A stretch of DNA of 64,000 bases, from contig NZ_JAGGPU010000011.1 of NCBI RefSeq assembly GCF_018613605.1, forward strand, positions 1-64,000, written 5' to 3'. Within the stretch, counting starts at the first letter, position 1. The number at the start of each line of letters is the position of its first letter. The position numbers and the translations under genes are program-made. Source of the DNA: Pedobacter sp. ISL-64. Lineage in GTDB: Bacteria; Bacteroidota; Bacteroidia; Sphingobacteriales; Sphingobacteriaceae. The notes under the pieces are model-generated. The model saw nothing but the letters and a program-made list of their open reading frames with translations, had not been told where the DNA came from and ran no database searches. Shown here one piece after another: positions 1 through 9,399 of the stretch.

Positions 1-53
1 AATCAACACAGAATCTTAGTGAGTTTCACCAATGTACGAGAATCCCTCTGCTC

Positions 54-81
54 CGTCATACTGAACTTGTTTCAGTATCCA
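54..81. repeat. Dispersed imperfect palindrome (GTCATACTGAA type)
   Basis: The stretch CCGTCATACTGAACTTGTTTCAGTATC contains an inverted repeat ATACTGAA/TTCAGTAT. It resembles the other GTCATnCTGA-type elements in this window (25771-25900, 19230). It lies downstream of the MscS-type gene on the minus strand and may act as a spacer or weak terminator. No gene is seen in positions 1-172. Confidence 0.5.
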
Positions 82-172
82 TCATGCATTTTTACATGTG
101 CTCAAAATCTGAACACATTATAACCATATGTCCAGATTTAAAGAGAAATTGGACATATTACAATAATTCTAA

Positions 173-2533
173 TTACAAAATTTCGATGTTCTTCTGCTCA
201 AATACCTCAAATATCTGCGCATTGATCATGCTCCGGGTTAAGTCAGCTTTAGAAATATCCTTACACCAGAAATAGATGTTGATATTACTGTTCAGCTTAC
301 TTACCGGGCTGATCATAATAATAGGTTCTTTGCTGATAAAAACATTGTTGTTCTCTACAATAATTTCCCTGATCAGGTTTACCACTTCAGTAGAATTAAA
401 GGGTTTTGCAATCGATAAAGAAATATCTACGCGCATCTGGTTATTGCTCAGTGTCCAGTTGATGATGTTGTTGGATAGGATAGACCCATTTGGGATGATA
501 ATTTCTGCACCTTCATCACTAAGCAAGGTACTGGCACGTACACCAATTTCCTTTACCCTTCCTTTTTTATTGCTCAGCTCAACAATATCACCTATACGGA
601 TGGTTTTATCAAAAATGAGAATAATCCCCGAAACGAAGTTGCTCACAATATTCTGTAAGCCCAACCCAATTCCAACACCCAATGCGCCAAGAATAACCGT
701 GATTTTATCAATTGGTAGTCCAGAGGCTGCAACGGCAATTAAAAAGCCGCCAATCAATAACACCAAACGGGTCACCAGTAATTTAGATCGCTCTCCTTTG
801 TTATCATCAAAACTATCATCGCCTGTATCACCAAAGAAATAAGCAATGTATTTCTGTAAAAAGTTGGCGATCCAGATAATACCCAAAAACAATACGATAC
901 CGCCAAAGGTAAAAGAGAAACTGCCTATGGTTCTTTTTTCGGTGAGGATTTCCATTACCGATTCATATAGCCCATTAAAAATATTCAGGTTGGTGGTAAA
1001 TATTACAAACCAGATTAGGGTAGCACCAATACCTGTGAGCCTTTTGAGTCCTGCAATTACAGGCTGCCAATCAAAATACTCCGGAAATCCCTTACGTATC
1101 CTGCTGCTTTTCATCTGTAGCAAAAAGGCTTCTACCAATACTTTTGCCAGAATGGTTAGCGATATGCCATTTAAAAGCGAGCTTACCCCGGTTGAATAAA
1201 AAATCTGCGTGAGCGTAAAGCGGCCAAATAGATTACAAAACGTGGCAATGATAGCAAAGCCAACGTAAATAAAGCCCGTGGTGAGGATCATTTTATATCT
1301 TTTGGCTTTTTCATCGAGCATTTTCCATATCATAATACCATAGGCAACCGAACTGGTCGTTAGGAACAGAAGGAGCCAGCGCTGGTACCTTGGTGGCATA
1401 CCCAAAAGGCGTAAGAAAACTGGGGCAAGAAGGAGTATCACAAATATGCACCAATAGTAAAATAACTTTGAGTTTAGCTTTTTGCGGAAAAATACAGTGA
1501 GCAAAATAGCGAGTATAATCTCTACAGCTTCTATGTAGAGTGCAGGCGCCCTCAGATCGAAAATAGGCGCTAGCGCAAAGAGCATGATAAAGGCGATTAA
1601 ATAAGGCTGCGGACTAATCAGCGAAAAACCATCAAGCGTTTCTAAACGGCCCCGCTGTTTTACGCTTCTGAAATTGAAGAATACCCAAAAGAAGAATACC
1701 GCGCAGGTGAAGAGCAGCAGGAGGCGGCTACTTCTGGTATACACAAAATAATAACCCGATATTTCCTGCTCTCCTTTAATAAACCTACGGAAGCCCATGC
1801 TTTTATTGGCCCGTTTATTTACCGATTCCCATAAATAACGGCGCTCTTTACCAAAAGCTTTAATGCTCACTGCATCGAGTTGGCTATCGGTAAGGTACAT
1901 TAACTCTTTAATATTGATGAGGTTAGAAGAGGTTCTGGCCTGAAGGTTGTTGATTGATAAAGTAGTCGTTTTTAATAAACTATCCATCAATACACGTTTC
2001 TTCTTTAACTCTGCAAACTCATCTTTAAACATAACCTGTATGGCAGGCACTGTAAACACTTTAATCAGTACGGTATCTTTACGCAGGTTAAGAATTTCGG
2101 TTTTTAAAGCCCGTAACTCCTTTTCATATTCATCAAGATCTGATAAACAATCTTTGTTATTGCTCTGTAGTTCTTCCAGCAGGGTTTGGTCCATCTGCAG
2201 ATTTTGCAGATTTGGAGATCTGTCGCTTTGTATTAACCGGCTTTTAAGCAATGCCAGTGCAGCTTCATCCTGAGTTAAATGTGCCTCAATAGGCTTAAGT
2301 TTCTTAAATGAGCCAACGGTAACCGGAACTTTATTTACGGTTTCAAATACTTTTTCCAGGTGCGCCAGGTAATCGCCTTTGGTCAATGTAGCAGAATCTG
2401 AAAGAATAGATACATCCTGCCCCTTATCTACAGGCTTATCTTTCTGCGCAAACACATGGCCAGAAAAAAATAGGATAAGGAGTAAAGATATTAAGTTCCG
2501 TATGGTTGGATAAAAAGAATTTTGTGTTATCAT
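173..2533 (-). CDS. MscS-family mechanosensitive ion channel, large form
   Basis: Inner-membrane channel expected to open under membrane tension and release solutes during hypo-osmotic shock. The 786-residue protein starts with a signal peptide (cleavage after about residue 29, FAQ). A periplasmic, coiled-coil-like region of about 230 residues follows, then roughly eight or more membrane segments. The MscS module is near the C-terminus: a Gly/Ala-rich pore helix (GALGVGIGLGLQNIVSNF, about residue 615) and the beta domain with RIGDIVELSNKKGRVKEIG and IIIPNGSILSNNIINW. This is longer than the basic 280-residue MscS and matches the MscK/YbdG-like large class by architecture. It is monocistronic, with no partner gene nearby. 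The family call is secure; gating properties cannot be read from sequence. Confidence 0.93.
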   Translation of the reverse strand: MITQNSFYPTIRNLISLLLILFFSGHVFAQKDKPVDKGQDVSILSDSATLTKGDYLAHLEKVFETVNKVPVTVGSFKKLKPIEAHLTQDEAALALLKSRLIQSDRSPNLQNLQMDQTLLEELQSNNKDCLSDLDEYEKELRALKTEILNLRKDTVLIKVFTVPAIQVMFKDEFAELKKKRVLMDSLLKTTTLSINNLQARTSSNLINIKELMYLTDSQLDAVSIKAFGKERRYLWESVNKRANKSMGFRRFIKGEQEISGYYFVYTRSSRLLLLFTCAVFFFWVFFNFRSVKQRGRLETLDGFSLISPQPYLIAFIMLFALAPIFDLRAPALYIEAVEIILAILLTVFFRKKLNSKLFYYWCIFVILLLAPVFLRLLGMPPRYQRWLLLFLTTSSVAYGIMIWKMLDEKAKRYKMILTTGFIYVGFAIIATFCNLFGRFTLTQIFYSTGVSSLLNGISLTILAKVLVEAFLLQMKSSRIRKGFPEYFDWQPVIAGLKRLTGIGATLIWFVIFTTNLNIFNGLYESVMEILTEKRTIGSFSFTFGGIVLFLGIIWIANFLQKYIAYFFGDTGDDSFDDNKGERSKLLVTRLVLLIGGFLIAVAASGLPIDKITVILGALGVGIGLGLQNIVSNFVSGIILIFDKTIRIGDIVELSNKKGRVKEIGVRASTLLSDEGAEIIIPNGSILSNNIINWTLSNNQMRVDISLSIAKPFNSTEVVNLIREIIVENNNVFISKEPIIMISPVSKLNSNINIYFWCKDISKADLTRSMINAQIFEVFEQKNIEIL

Positions 2534-2886
2534 CTAGCTTAAGCTGTATTGGATATTATCTTTTATTGATATAAAGATTTTCAAAAATAGGGATTAGAAT
2601 TGATTTTTTATTGAGAATGAAACTACTACAGAGTTCGGTGCAAGCTTTTAATTACTGCTTTGTATTATCAGGAAACCGGACGAGTTTAAGCTATTCTTAA
2701 ACGATACAGCTATGGTGCTTTTGGAGAATCAGTATATCGAAACTGAAAGACCGGAAACAAGGGATAATTTTATTTAATACGCTCAACTTAAAAATAAAAC
2801 GGGAACTTTCTGATCGAAAGCTCCCGTTTTTTCTGATGATAACTATACTAGTGATACCTATGCACCATTACAATTTAACATGTCAA
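2534..2886. other. Intergenic region, terminator only
   Basis: About 350 bases between the MscS-type gene start and the end of the PRC-barrel gene. Apart from the hairpin at 2796-2832 I see no gene, RNA or clear promoter box. Confidence 0.6.
2796..2832 (-). terminator. Intrinsic terminator of the PRC-barrel gene
   Basis: An inverted repeat pairs AAAACGGGA with TCCCGTTTT, with an inner CTTTC/GAAAG stem. On the minus strand it is followed by a T-rich run (TTTTATTTTT). It lies about 55 bases past the stop of the minus-strand PRC-barrel gene. The T-run on the other side means it could also work on the plus strand. Confidence 0.8.
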
Positions 2887-3432
2887 TTAAATTAATGGAT
2901 CAGAATCCTGATTGCGGGGATTGTGCTCCGGAAAACTATTCTTATCGAAATGATGGTGACGATAAAAGTTTGCACGGTCAATCTCTACAATTTCATCTTC
3001 CATCCGCAATGCCGCCGGACTTCCAATCACGCCGCGGATCTGGTTCTCCAACTCAGGCGTAACCTCACCAATAATATACCTCGGCATTGCCCTGAACTGG
3101 TCATGGTGTATATCGGGTAAAATAACTTCTTTTTTATCTTCACCTAAATTTGCGAGCCCGATGGGGATCAGTATAGCCTTTTCTTCCAAATCTTCGCCCA
3201 TGTCGGTAAGCTCCACAATAACATACCGTATTGCATTTTGCTCGGGATTAAATAGGAGGTCGCGCACCTTTCCAACCGAATCGCCAGCTTCATTTCTTAC
3301 TGGCCAACCTTTAATGTCAGCCTCGCCATCTGTTAATTGATAACTACTTTTTGAGAGCTCTTCTAAATTGCTGTATACAATAGTTCCTGAATCCATAATT
3401 TTTTTTAAGGGGTTATTAATAACGATGCCCAT
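2887..3432 (-). CDS. PRC-barrel domain protein
   Basis: Soluble 181-residue protein with one PRC-barrel domain (about residues 28-115). This small beta-barrel is found in RNA-processing and photosynthetic reaction-centre proteins and is common in stress-associated bacterial proteins. Seen here: an IKGWPVRNEAGDSVGKVRDL stretch followed by the strand AIRYVIVEL, typical of the fold, then a proline-rich middle and a charged, His/Asn-rich tail with no known domain. There is no signal peptide. A second ATG at 3396 would remove the first 12 residues and give a start just before the conserved part; I cannot decide between them. It stands alone and is followed by a good terminator. The biochemical role is unknown. 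Confidence 0.85.
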   Translation of the reverse strand: MGIVINNPLKKIMDSGTIVYSNLEELSKSSYQLTDGEADIKGWPVRNEAGDSVGKVRDLLFNPEQNAIRYVIVELTDMGEDLEEKAILIPIGLANLGEDKKEVILPDIHHDQFRAMPRYIIGEVTPELENQIRGVIGSPAALRMEDEIVEIDRANFYRHHHFDKNSFPEHNPRNQDSDPLI

Positions 3433-3633
3433 TTTTACAACAAGTTTTATCAGGAGATGGTTTTTATGCTAAGGCGACAGGATACAAAAAATGGGCGGCT
3501 AAAACAAATATCGTAAAGGAGGTGATTAACGGTAAATGTTTGTGATCTAGTGTTTTGTGTTGACGTTATAAGGTGTGGAAAACAACAAAAATATTAATCG
3601 AAATAATTTTTTTACCGGGCGGCAATCACGCTG

Positions 3634-3662
3634 TTTAACGATTATTTTGTATAATCGTTAAA
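3634..3662 (+). promoter_or_regulatory. Perfect 12-bp inverted repeat upstream of small gene
   Basis: TTTAACGATTAT and ATAATCGTTAAA are exact reverse complements separated by five bases (TTTGT). The element ends 16 bases before the ATG at 3679. It could be an operator for a dimeric repressor or a hairpin in the mRNA leader. There is no T-run of terminator type after it. Confidence 0.6.
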
Positions 3663-3678
3663 ATAGAATCAGAAGTTA

Positions 3679-3969
3679 ATGAAGAATGTAGCTGAATTTA
3701 GAATGTCATTAAAAGAAGACAGGCCAGATAGCAACATGTCGGTTCAATTGCGCGCACTCTGGTATGATGCAAAAGGAGATTGGCATACGGCCCACAACCA
3801 GGTCGACCATTTAGGCGATGTTGCCTCTGCCCGCATCCACGCCTACCTGCACCGCAAAGAAGGCGACATATGGAATGCCGATTATTGGTATGCTAAAGCT
3901 GGCGAAAAAAGACCACAATTATCATTAGATCAGGAATGGGAAGAATTGGTGCAGCGTTTTTTATCATGA
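3679..3969 (+). CDS. Small conserved hypothetical protein
   Basis: A 96-residue soluble protein without signal peptide or membrane segment. From memory it resembles a conserved family of small hypothetical proteins with a W-Y-D-x-K-G-D-W motif and a Y-L-H-R-x-E-G-D-x-W-N-A-D-Y-W-Y block; both are visible here (LWYDAKGDWHTAH, HRKEGDIWNADYWY). The repeated helix pattern suggests a short TPR-like or all-helical fold. The function is not known. The ATG directly follows the 12-bp inverted repeat, which may control it. It converges with the GH92 gene. Confidence 0.8.
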   Translation: MKNVAEFRMSLKEDRPDSNMSVQLRALWYDAKGDWHTAHNQVDHLGDVASARIHAYLHRKEGDIWNADYWYAKAGEKRPQLSLDQEWEELVQRFLS

Positions 3970-4020
3970 TGGATGTAAATTACCTATCATTTTGCGCTAG
4001 TAATAACTAATAGTATGCTG

Positions 4021-4052
4021 GGGAGATAATACCTGAATAATATTAATCTCCC
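4021..4052. terminator. Possible terminator between convergent genes
   Basis: GGGAGAT (4021-4027) pairs with ATCTCCC (4046-4052) with inner A/T pairing. It sits between the convergent small gene and the GH92 gene. A short T-run (CCTTTTTAG) comes only about 15 bases later, so it is weak. Confidence 0.3.
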
Positions 4053-4069
4053 AAAATCTCCAGTCCTTT

Positions 4070-6343
4070 TTAGTTCGCAGACATTTTAAACGAAGGGGGA
4101 AGTGACGCTTCATCCGTTGCCCATAATTTATTCGGACGCTTGCCCATTACCAGCTCCAATTTGCCCCCTTTCATTAAATCCTCGTGAGCAAACCACGATT
4201 TATTCCATACTTGCCCGTTCAGTTTAGCCGATTGAATGTATTTATTTTCAGGAGAATAGTTGATACAGTTCAACTCAAACTTTTTGCCATTTCCCAGATC
4301 AAGTTTTACGTTGGCAAAAGTAGGGCTGCCAATTACATACATGGGCAAGCCTGGGGTTATTGGGTAAAAACCCATCTGCGAAAATACTACAAAAGAAGTA
4401 AGGCCACCGCCATCTTCATCGCCAGGAATACCCATTAAATCATTACGGAACCACTGACTTAATAAACTCCTTACCCTTTTTTGCGTGCACCAGGGCTGTC
4501 CTGCATAATTATACAAATAAGGAATATGCATGGCAGGTTCATTACCCATAGAGAACTGCCCAACATTACCTGTATGATCGGGCAACTGTGAATAAAAATC
4601 AAATCTGCTTTTCCCTAGCGGTGTATTATACATTTTCTCCAGTTCATCAACAAAAGCCTGTTTGCCGCCAATCATATTTACCAAATCGCCCAGGTTGTGT
4701 AACACATCCCATCGATAAAGCCAGCCATTGTTTTCGTCGTAAGTTTCTCTGGCACCAAGTCCGCCCGAAAAGCGGTAATCCAGCGGTTTAATAAATTTAC
4801 CTTCCGCATCTTTCGGATGAAAAAACCTGGTATCCGGATTAAACACCGTATGGTAGCTGTTACTTTTATCTAAAAAGTATTTTGCTTCATCGGTTTTACC
4901 CAATTGCTGAGCAATATTGCCCAAGCACCATTCATCATAAACCGTACCCAGGGTAACGGCTATCGGTTGACGTTTTTCAAAACCATGAACTTCTGCTGCG
5001 GTTTCTTTTTCGCCTTCAGGCAAGGCAGGGAAATAGCCCTTATCTTTAAAAAACTGATCTAAAACACCTGCTTTTTTTGAGGACCACGGGGCCAGGGTTT
5101 TTTCGGTAATGGCTGCTTTACAATATTGATAAGCTTCATCAAGATTAAAATTTCTCAAACCCTTGTTATAAGCATCAATTACGGTGGCCACACCATGGTT
5201 GCTGTTCATCCTCCGGCTATCACCAGTTACCTCCGGAAAAGTTGGCATCCAATGGTCTTTCATCTGTTGTGCCATTCGAAGGTAAGAATTAATCATATCG
5301 CCTTCCATTTTTGGCTCAATAATCACACGGAGTGGATGTGTTGCGCGGTAGGTATCCCAAATCCAGTCGTCAGTGAAAAATGGCATGCCATTATCATTAT
5401 GCACTTTTCCATCGAAAGCACTAAAATACTTTCCATCTTCAGATAAGCTGATCATTCTTTCGTAAGTGCGATAAAGGGAAGTATAAAAGATGGTTTTGGC
5501 TGTTTCATCAGTACCTGTTACCATGATCTTCCCAAGCGTGGCGTTCCAGATATTCTTTCCTGTCTGTGCAACCTGGTTCAGGTTATAATCCTTGATTTCT
5601 CGACGGAGATTGTGCTTTGCCTGTTCTTCACTGATAAATGATATGCCATAACGTGCCTTGATCTGCTTGGTTTGAGTTGGAAATTTTAAAATAAGATAAG
5701 CATCACGACCGGAAGCAGACTGTTCCCTGGCATCAATTTTAGTTCCATAATGCTTACCTGATTCAACGGGTGTTAAATCAGTTTCGAAGTAGAGGTAAAC
5801 CTTGGTATTATTGTCTAGTTTCTGAAAACCACTTATCACATTTTGGCTAACTTTTAGCACGCCGTTCCTGGTGTTTAAAACCAGGTAAGCCGGAACATTT
5901 GTGTGCGAAAAGTTGAGTGCATATATCCCCGATTGGTGCGAAGGCGCAAATTGTACATTTATTCCATAATCATCGAGGTCGACCTCGTAATAATAAGGCT
6001 TAATCACCTCATTGTCGTAGCCATAAGAAATTACGTTACCCACATTTTTGAGGTCGCCCTGAAAAGGACTTAAATTAAAAGCCGAGCTGCCCCGGTGGCT
6101 GGTAACCACAACCGGCAAACCATCTATCGTATTACTGGTAAAATTATCACGCTCCGGATAAACCCTTAATAAGCTGTTAGGTAAATGAACAGTAGGATAA
6201 GTGGGTACAAGTAAATGGCTAATGTTACCAATGTATGGGTTAACATAGTCTACCGGTTGTTTTTTAGCTTGTGCATGTGCAAAATTGATACAAGCTATTA
6301 GCAAAAATGTTGCGCTCAATAAACAATACGTATATTTTTTCAT
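4070..6343 (-). CDS. GH92 family alpha-mannosidase, secreted
   Basis: Exo-acting glycosidase of family GH92, a calcium-dependent inverting family that removes alpha-1,2/1,3/1,6-linked mannose from glycans. I take the ATG at 6343, where MKKYTYCLLSATFLLIAC begins a signal peptide ending AHAQ; an upstream ATG (6379) would put 12 extra residues before it. The sequence LIAC could also be a lipobox, so it may be a periplasmic lipoprotein. Family blocks seen: VNPYIGN near the N-terminus, SHRGSSAFNLSPFQGD, FFTDDWIWDTYRATHPL, GNEPAMHIPYLYNYAG and GDEDGGGLTSFVVFSQMGFY near the C-terminus. Length (757 residues) is normal. No SusC/SusD pair or other glycosidase is next to it, so it is not part of a classical utilisation locus here. 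Confidence 0.93.
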   Translation of the reverse strand: MKKYTYCLLSATFLLIACINFAHAQAKKQPVDYVNPYIGNISHLLVPTYPTVHLPNSLLRVYPERDNFTSNTIDGLPVVVTSHRGSSAFNLSPFQGDLKNVGNVISYGYDNEVIKPYYYEVDLDDYGINVQFAPSHQSGIYALNFSHTNVPAYLVLNTRNGVLKVSQNVISGFQKLDNNTKVYLYFETDLTPVESGKHYGTKIDAREQSASGRDAYLILKFPTQTKQIKARYGISFISEEQAKHNLRREIKDYNLNQVAQTGKNIWNATLGKIMVTGTDETAKTIFYTSLYRTYERMISLSEDGKYFSAFDGKVHNDNGMPFFTDDWIWDTYRATHPLRVIIEPKMEGDMINSYLRMAQQMKDHWMPTFPEVTGDSRRMNSNHGVATVIDAYNKGLRNFNLDEAYQYCKAAITEKTLAPWSSKKAGVLDQFFKDKGYFPALPEGEKETAAEVHGFEKRQPIAVTLGTVYDEWCLGNIAQQLGKTDEAKYFLDKSNSYHTVFNPDTRFFHPKDAEGKFIKPLDYRFSGGLGARETYDENNGWLYRWDVLHNLGDLVNMIGGKQAFVDELEKMYNTPLGKSRFDFYSQLPDHTGNVGQFSMGNEPAMHIPYLYNYAGQPWCTQKRVRSLLSQWFRNDLMGIPGDEDGGGLTSFVVFSQMGFYPITPGLPMYVIGSPTFANVKLDLGNGKKFELNCINYSPENKYIQSAKLNGQVWNKSWFAHEDLMKGGKLELVMGKRPNKLWATDEASLPPSFKMSAN

Positions 6344-6625
6344 GTAATGGATTTCGATTAGATGTGGCAAACATAACATTTTTCAAAAACGATATTTAAC
6401 GCAGACGAGTTGCCGACTGTATCATTAATGATGTAAATCTTTTTAATCCTGCCTATAACAGTAAAACGATTTATCAAATCTAATGGAAAGGATCAATTTA
6501 TCAAAAAAGCAAAAACAGAAAATGCCCGTTCCTATTTGGCCTGTTTGTATCTTATAAGTTTATTACAATGCCTTGTGCCAAAAAATTAGGTTTACGGCTT
6601 AAGTCTAAGTGGTGTATAAACAAAA
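6344..6625. other. Intergenic region without a recognised feature
   Basis: About 280 bases upstream of the GH92 gene, A/T-rich. No TAnnTTTG box is clearly placed for the minus-strand gene, and no RNA gene is seen. Confidence 0.5.
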
Positions 6626-6654
6626 AAGAGCGATGAATAAATCTCATCGCTCTT
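6626..6654 (-). terminator. Intrinsic terminator of the GIN-domain gene
   Basis: AAGAGCGATGA pairs perfectly over 11 bp with TCATCGCTCTT across a seven-base loop. On the minus strand it is followed by TTTTTTG. It is 21 bases past the stop codon of the gene ending at 6676. Confidence 0.88.
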
Positions 6655-6675
6655 CGAATGTTAAATTTTTATTTA

Positions 6676-7275
6676 TTATTTTGCTAATGAAGCAGTTTGT
6701 GTTGTTTCGGTTACTGGTGAGCTCATTTGTGTTTTCAATGCTGCAAATCGGTCTAGATTCAATTTTGGTGTGCTTCCCATTACTAAGATATGCGCTCCTG
6801 TAGCGCCGCTTAATTTTAAATCCGCACGGCCTTCAATTACAGTATATAAACTTTCTGTATCTGAATCGATTTCTGCAACTGCATTTCCTTTTAAGAATAA
6901 CTGAAGATATTTGGTATCCAATTTGCCCACTGTTTTTACTACGGCATTTTCAGAAGCCTGTACTCTGGAAATATTTTTTACATAAACTGTAATCTTAGCC
7001 GCATTTCTATCTACTGAACTGATTTTTAATGCATGTCCGTCTTGGATCACTTTTACTTTACCAGTGTTATCATCATTGTAGCTCACACTTTCTTTTTCTC
7101 CTTGTATCAACGTGATTTCTACATTGCCACTTACAATAACCTGGCTGATATTTTTAGGTGCCGATATTTTGATTGGCTGTTTCTCGCCTGCCATTACACT
7201 TGTTGAGAAAATAGCAGAAGTTAAAACGATAGCTGCTAATATTGATTTTGTTAGGGTTTTGATTGAGGTTTTCAT
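6676..7275 (-). CDS. Secreted GIN-domain (DUF2807-like) protein
   Basis: A 199-residue exported protein with a GIN-type domain, the right-handed beta-helix-like repeat domain (DUF2807, 'auto-transporter adhesin head') common in Bacteroidota. I take ATG 7275 because MKTSIKTLTKSILAAIVLTS is a clear signal peptide ending VMAGE; the longer frame from 7368 would bury it. The mature part alternates short strands with the family rhythm (VIVSGNVEITLIQGEKESV, LKISSVDRNAAKITVYV, VQASENAVVKTVGKL, LFLKGNAVAEIDSD, LKLSGATGAHILVMG). Small Gly/Ser/Asn turns recur about every 20 residues. Role unknown; members are thought to be surface or periplasmic proteins. It has its own terminator. Confidence 0.85.
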   Translation of the reverse strand: MKTSIKTLTKSILAAIVLTSAIFSTSVMAGEKQPIKISAPKNISQVIVSGNVEITLIQGEKESVSYNDDNTGKVKVIQDGHALKISSVDRNAAKITVYVKNISRVQASENAVVKTVGKLDTKYLQLFLKGNAVAEIDSDTESLYTVIEGRADLKLSGATGAHILVMGSTPKLNLDRFAALKTQMSSPVTETTQTASLAK

Positions 7276-7796
7276 AATGCTGTTATTTATATTTTTAATT
7301 AATATTTTGTGTTTGTTTTGTAGATAAGACACCACCAGGGCCAAAACGTTGCAGCAGAAAACCCTCAATTATACCAACACTGCTTAATTCTCGACGAACG
7401 GGTTTAAAAATCGGGCGAAAAAGAGTTCATTTTTACGAGTACTTCCATACCTATCGCTTAATTCTATGTACGATCTTAATCTTGTTGGCTTAGAATTAAC
7501 AATCGCTGAACATTTGCTTTAAACGCCTGTTAATCTTTTGCGGTAAGTTCCAGCAAATTGAGGCCATGAGAATGACCGTACGATTGAAAAAAATAAAAGA
7601 AAAATTAGAGCGGCTAACCAGCTAGGAGCCTGTAATACGCTAAAAAGATAGACTGGTGGAGTTAATACCTGCCTGAAAAAAATTGACCTGCCTCAATAAT
7701 CCGGAAAGATGTGCTAAATCAATAATACCAAGCTCAGAACTTGGGTTTAAATGGGCAGATGCTTCACATTCTGCCCGTTGGGTTTCACTATAATGG
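7276..7796. other. Intergenic region without a recognised feature
   Basis: About 520 bases between two minus-strand genes. A 75-codon frame (7640-7867) overlaps the next gene out of frame and has no recognisable protein character. I see no tRNA, repeat or strong hairpin. Confidence 0.5.
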
Positions 7797-8546
7797 CTAA
7801 AATTTAATCGATAGTTTTTCAGAAACAAGAACATTGTTTTTGTAGTACTCGAAGAACCAGGTTCCATTCTTTTTTAAAACTACGCCGTTCCCGTTTCCGT
7901 TGCTGGAAATGTAACAGTCCTCTACAGAGGTTTTGAGTAAGGTCATTACAATTTTAGGGCTTGCATCTATCAGTTGGTAACCATTGCTTATAGGCTGGGC
8001 GTACAATAGCCCCTCTTGTTGTTCTATTTTGGCGACGATTGGTTGACTAACCGGTACAGGTATTTGCTTAGCCGCTACGTTTGCCGGAGCAGGTGTTGGA
8101 TTGGCAGCCGCAGTTGGATTGCCTGCTACATATTTAAAATCGTTAAAAGACGTAAATGCATCTTTCAATGCCAAATTGTAAGAAGTCTCGTATTCTTTCT
8201 CTCTGCTTTTACCTGCCTTGCTTTTTATCACTACAGCACCCTTACAATCTTTAAGTAAAAGGGTAAGATTGGTAACGAACATACTATTGTTTTCCTGAAC
8301 TTCTACTACCAGGGCCTTGCATCTATCTGTTGCAATTTCTTCTGGTATTTCCGAATTATCAAAATACACAGTAAAACCTTTCTCCTCAAAAAAAGCTTTT
8401 GTTAGTGTATTTAAACCATATTGATTAATCTGTTTGAGAAAACTAAATTTCTCGGGCACAATGATGTATTTGTAATTGGCGGTATTAGACTGTGCCTGTA
8501 CAGAAAAAGAGATTGCTAAAAGGACAATAAAAAAATATCTTTTCAT
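7797..8546 (-). CDS. Secreted hypothetical protein
   Basis: A 249-residue exported protein that I do not recognise. It starts with a strong signal peptide (MKRYFFIVLLAISFSVQAQS). The mature N-terminal half (about residues 25-140) has mixed alpha/beta character with a stretch like VYFDNSEIPEEIATDRCKAL. A low-complexity Ala/Pro/Thr/Asn linker follows (about 145-170). The C-terminal part (about 180-249) has short strands such as GNGNGVVLKKNGTWFFEYYK. Two Cys residues (about 95 and 120) could form a disulfide. It is monocistronic. Similar proteins may exist in Pedobacter, but I cannot name a family. Confidence 0.75.
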   Translation of the reverse strand: MKRYFFIVLLAISFSVQAQSNTANYKYIIVPEKFSFLKQINQYGLNTLTKAFFEEKGFTVYFDNSEIPEEIATDRCKALVVEVQENNSMFVTNLTLLLKDCKGAVVIKSKAGKSREKEYETSYNLALKDAFTSFNDFKYVAGNPTAAANPTPAPANVAAKQIPVPVSQPIVAKIEQQEGLLYAQPISNGYQLIDASPKIVMTLLKTSVEDCYISSNGNGNGVVLKKNGTWFFEYYKNNVLVSEKLSIKF

Positions 8547-9399
8547 AACGATTATAATGGAGTTTGGATAAGATTCCGCCTCAATTTATAGATTGAAACG
8601 GAGAAAATCAAATTTAACTTTCAGTAACATGATACATTATTAATCGATAGGTGTTTAAGAACGCTAATCCAATTTAAGTCCATGATTTTTGGAGGTCGCT
8701 GTGATTTACACCACGCAAAATGTAAGCTAAATTATTTTGATTCTCTTCTGTTAATTTAGTCATTCATCATTAATTGTAAATTAAGGTCTTATTAAATGCC
8801 TATTCTTCGATACGACGGGGTTATTACGTTGCCGTTTACCAATGTTAATGAATTTAATAGGGTGATTATCCAGAAATTCCATAGCCTAATCATGATAAGC
8901 TTTATCAGCAATATAAAACGTTTGTATGTCTCATTTTCCCGGCAATTGCGTGTTTATTTTTACGGCCGCAAAAAAAACATAACTAATTGTCAAATTACAT
9001 GTGGTTGTAGCCAAGATATTTTTTAACCTTTAAAGTTACAAGTGCAGGAATCTATTTTCTTAGATATCTACAGCTTAGATGAGATTGAAAAATTATTTAA
9101 GGAAATCATAAGGAAATGAGTGTAAATCTGCAATACCTTAAGGGGAGCGATAAACGGTGAAAAAATAGATGTGAAAAATAATGTGATCAGCGCTTATTTG
9201 ACCTCATTCGGTCCCGCCAGTTTATGCTAAATTAAGGAAAAACTTAACCGAGGTGGTGAGCGGTTTTGGTTCATTAACAGTAAGATAGTCCATTTTTATG
9301 TGTAGGATAATCCATTGCGTTAACCGTTTTAGTTATTTATTATTATAGTGCCCCCTGCTGATCATTACAGCATCAGGGGCGAAACCAAATATAATCAGT
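8547..9399. other. 853-base gap without a supported gene
   Basis: A long A/T-rich stretch upstream of the cytochrome operon. A 76-codon frame at 8796 (plus) has no signal peptide, no domain and poor protein character; I do not call it. No RNA gene or terminator stands out. The promoter of the 9400 operon should lie at its right end, but I see no consensus TAnnTTTG box there. Confidence 0.45.

Noticed and set aside
3514..3530. AAAGGAGGTGAT as a ribosome-binding site
   Set aside because: The ATG after it opens only four codons; no gene follows.
7640..7867. 75-codon minus-strand frame
   Set aside because: Overlaps the secreted hypothetical gene out of frame and has no signal peptide or domain.
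8796..9026. 76-codon plus-strand frame in the long gap
   Set aside because: Composition does not look like protein and there is no promoter or neighbour support.
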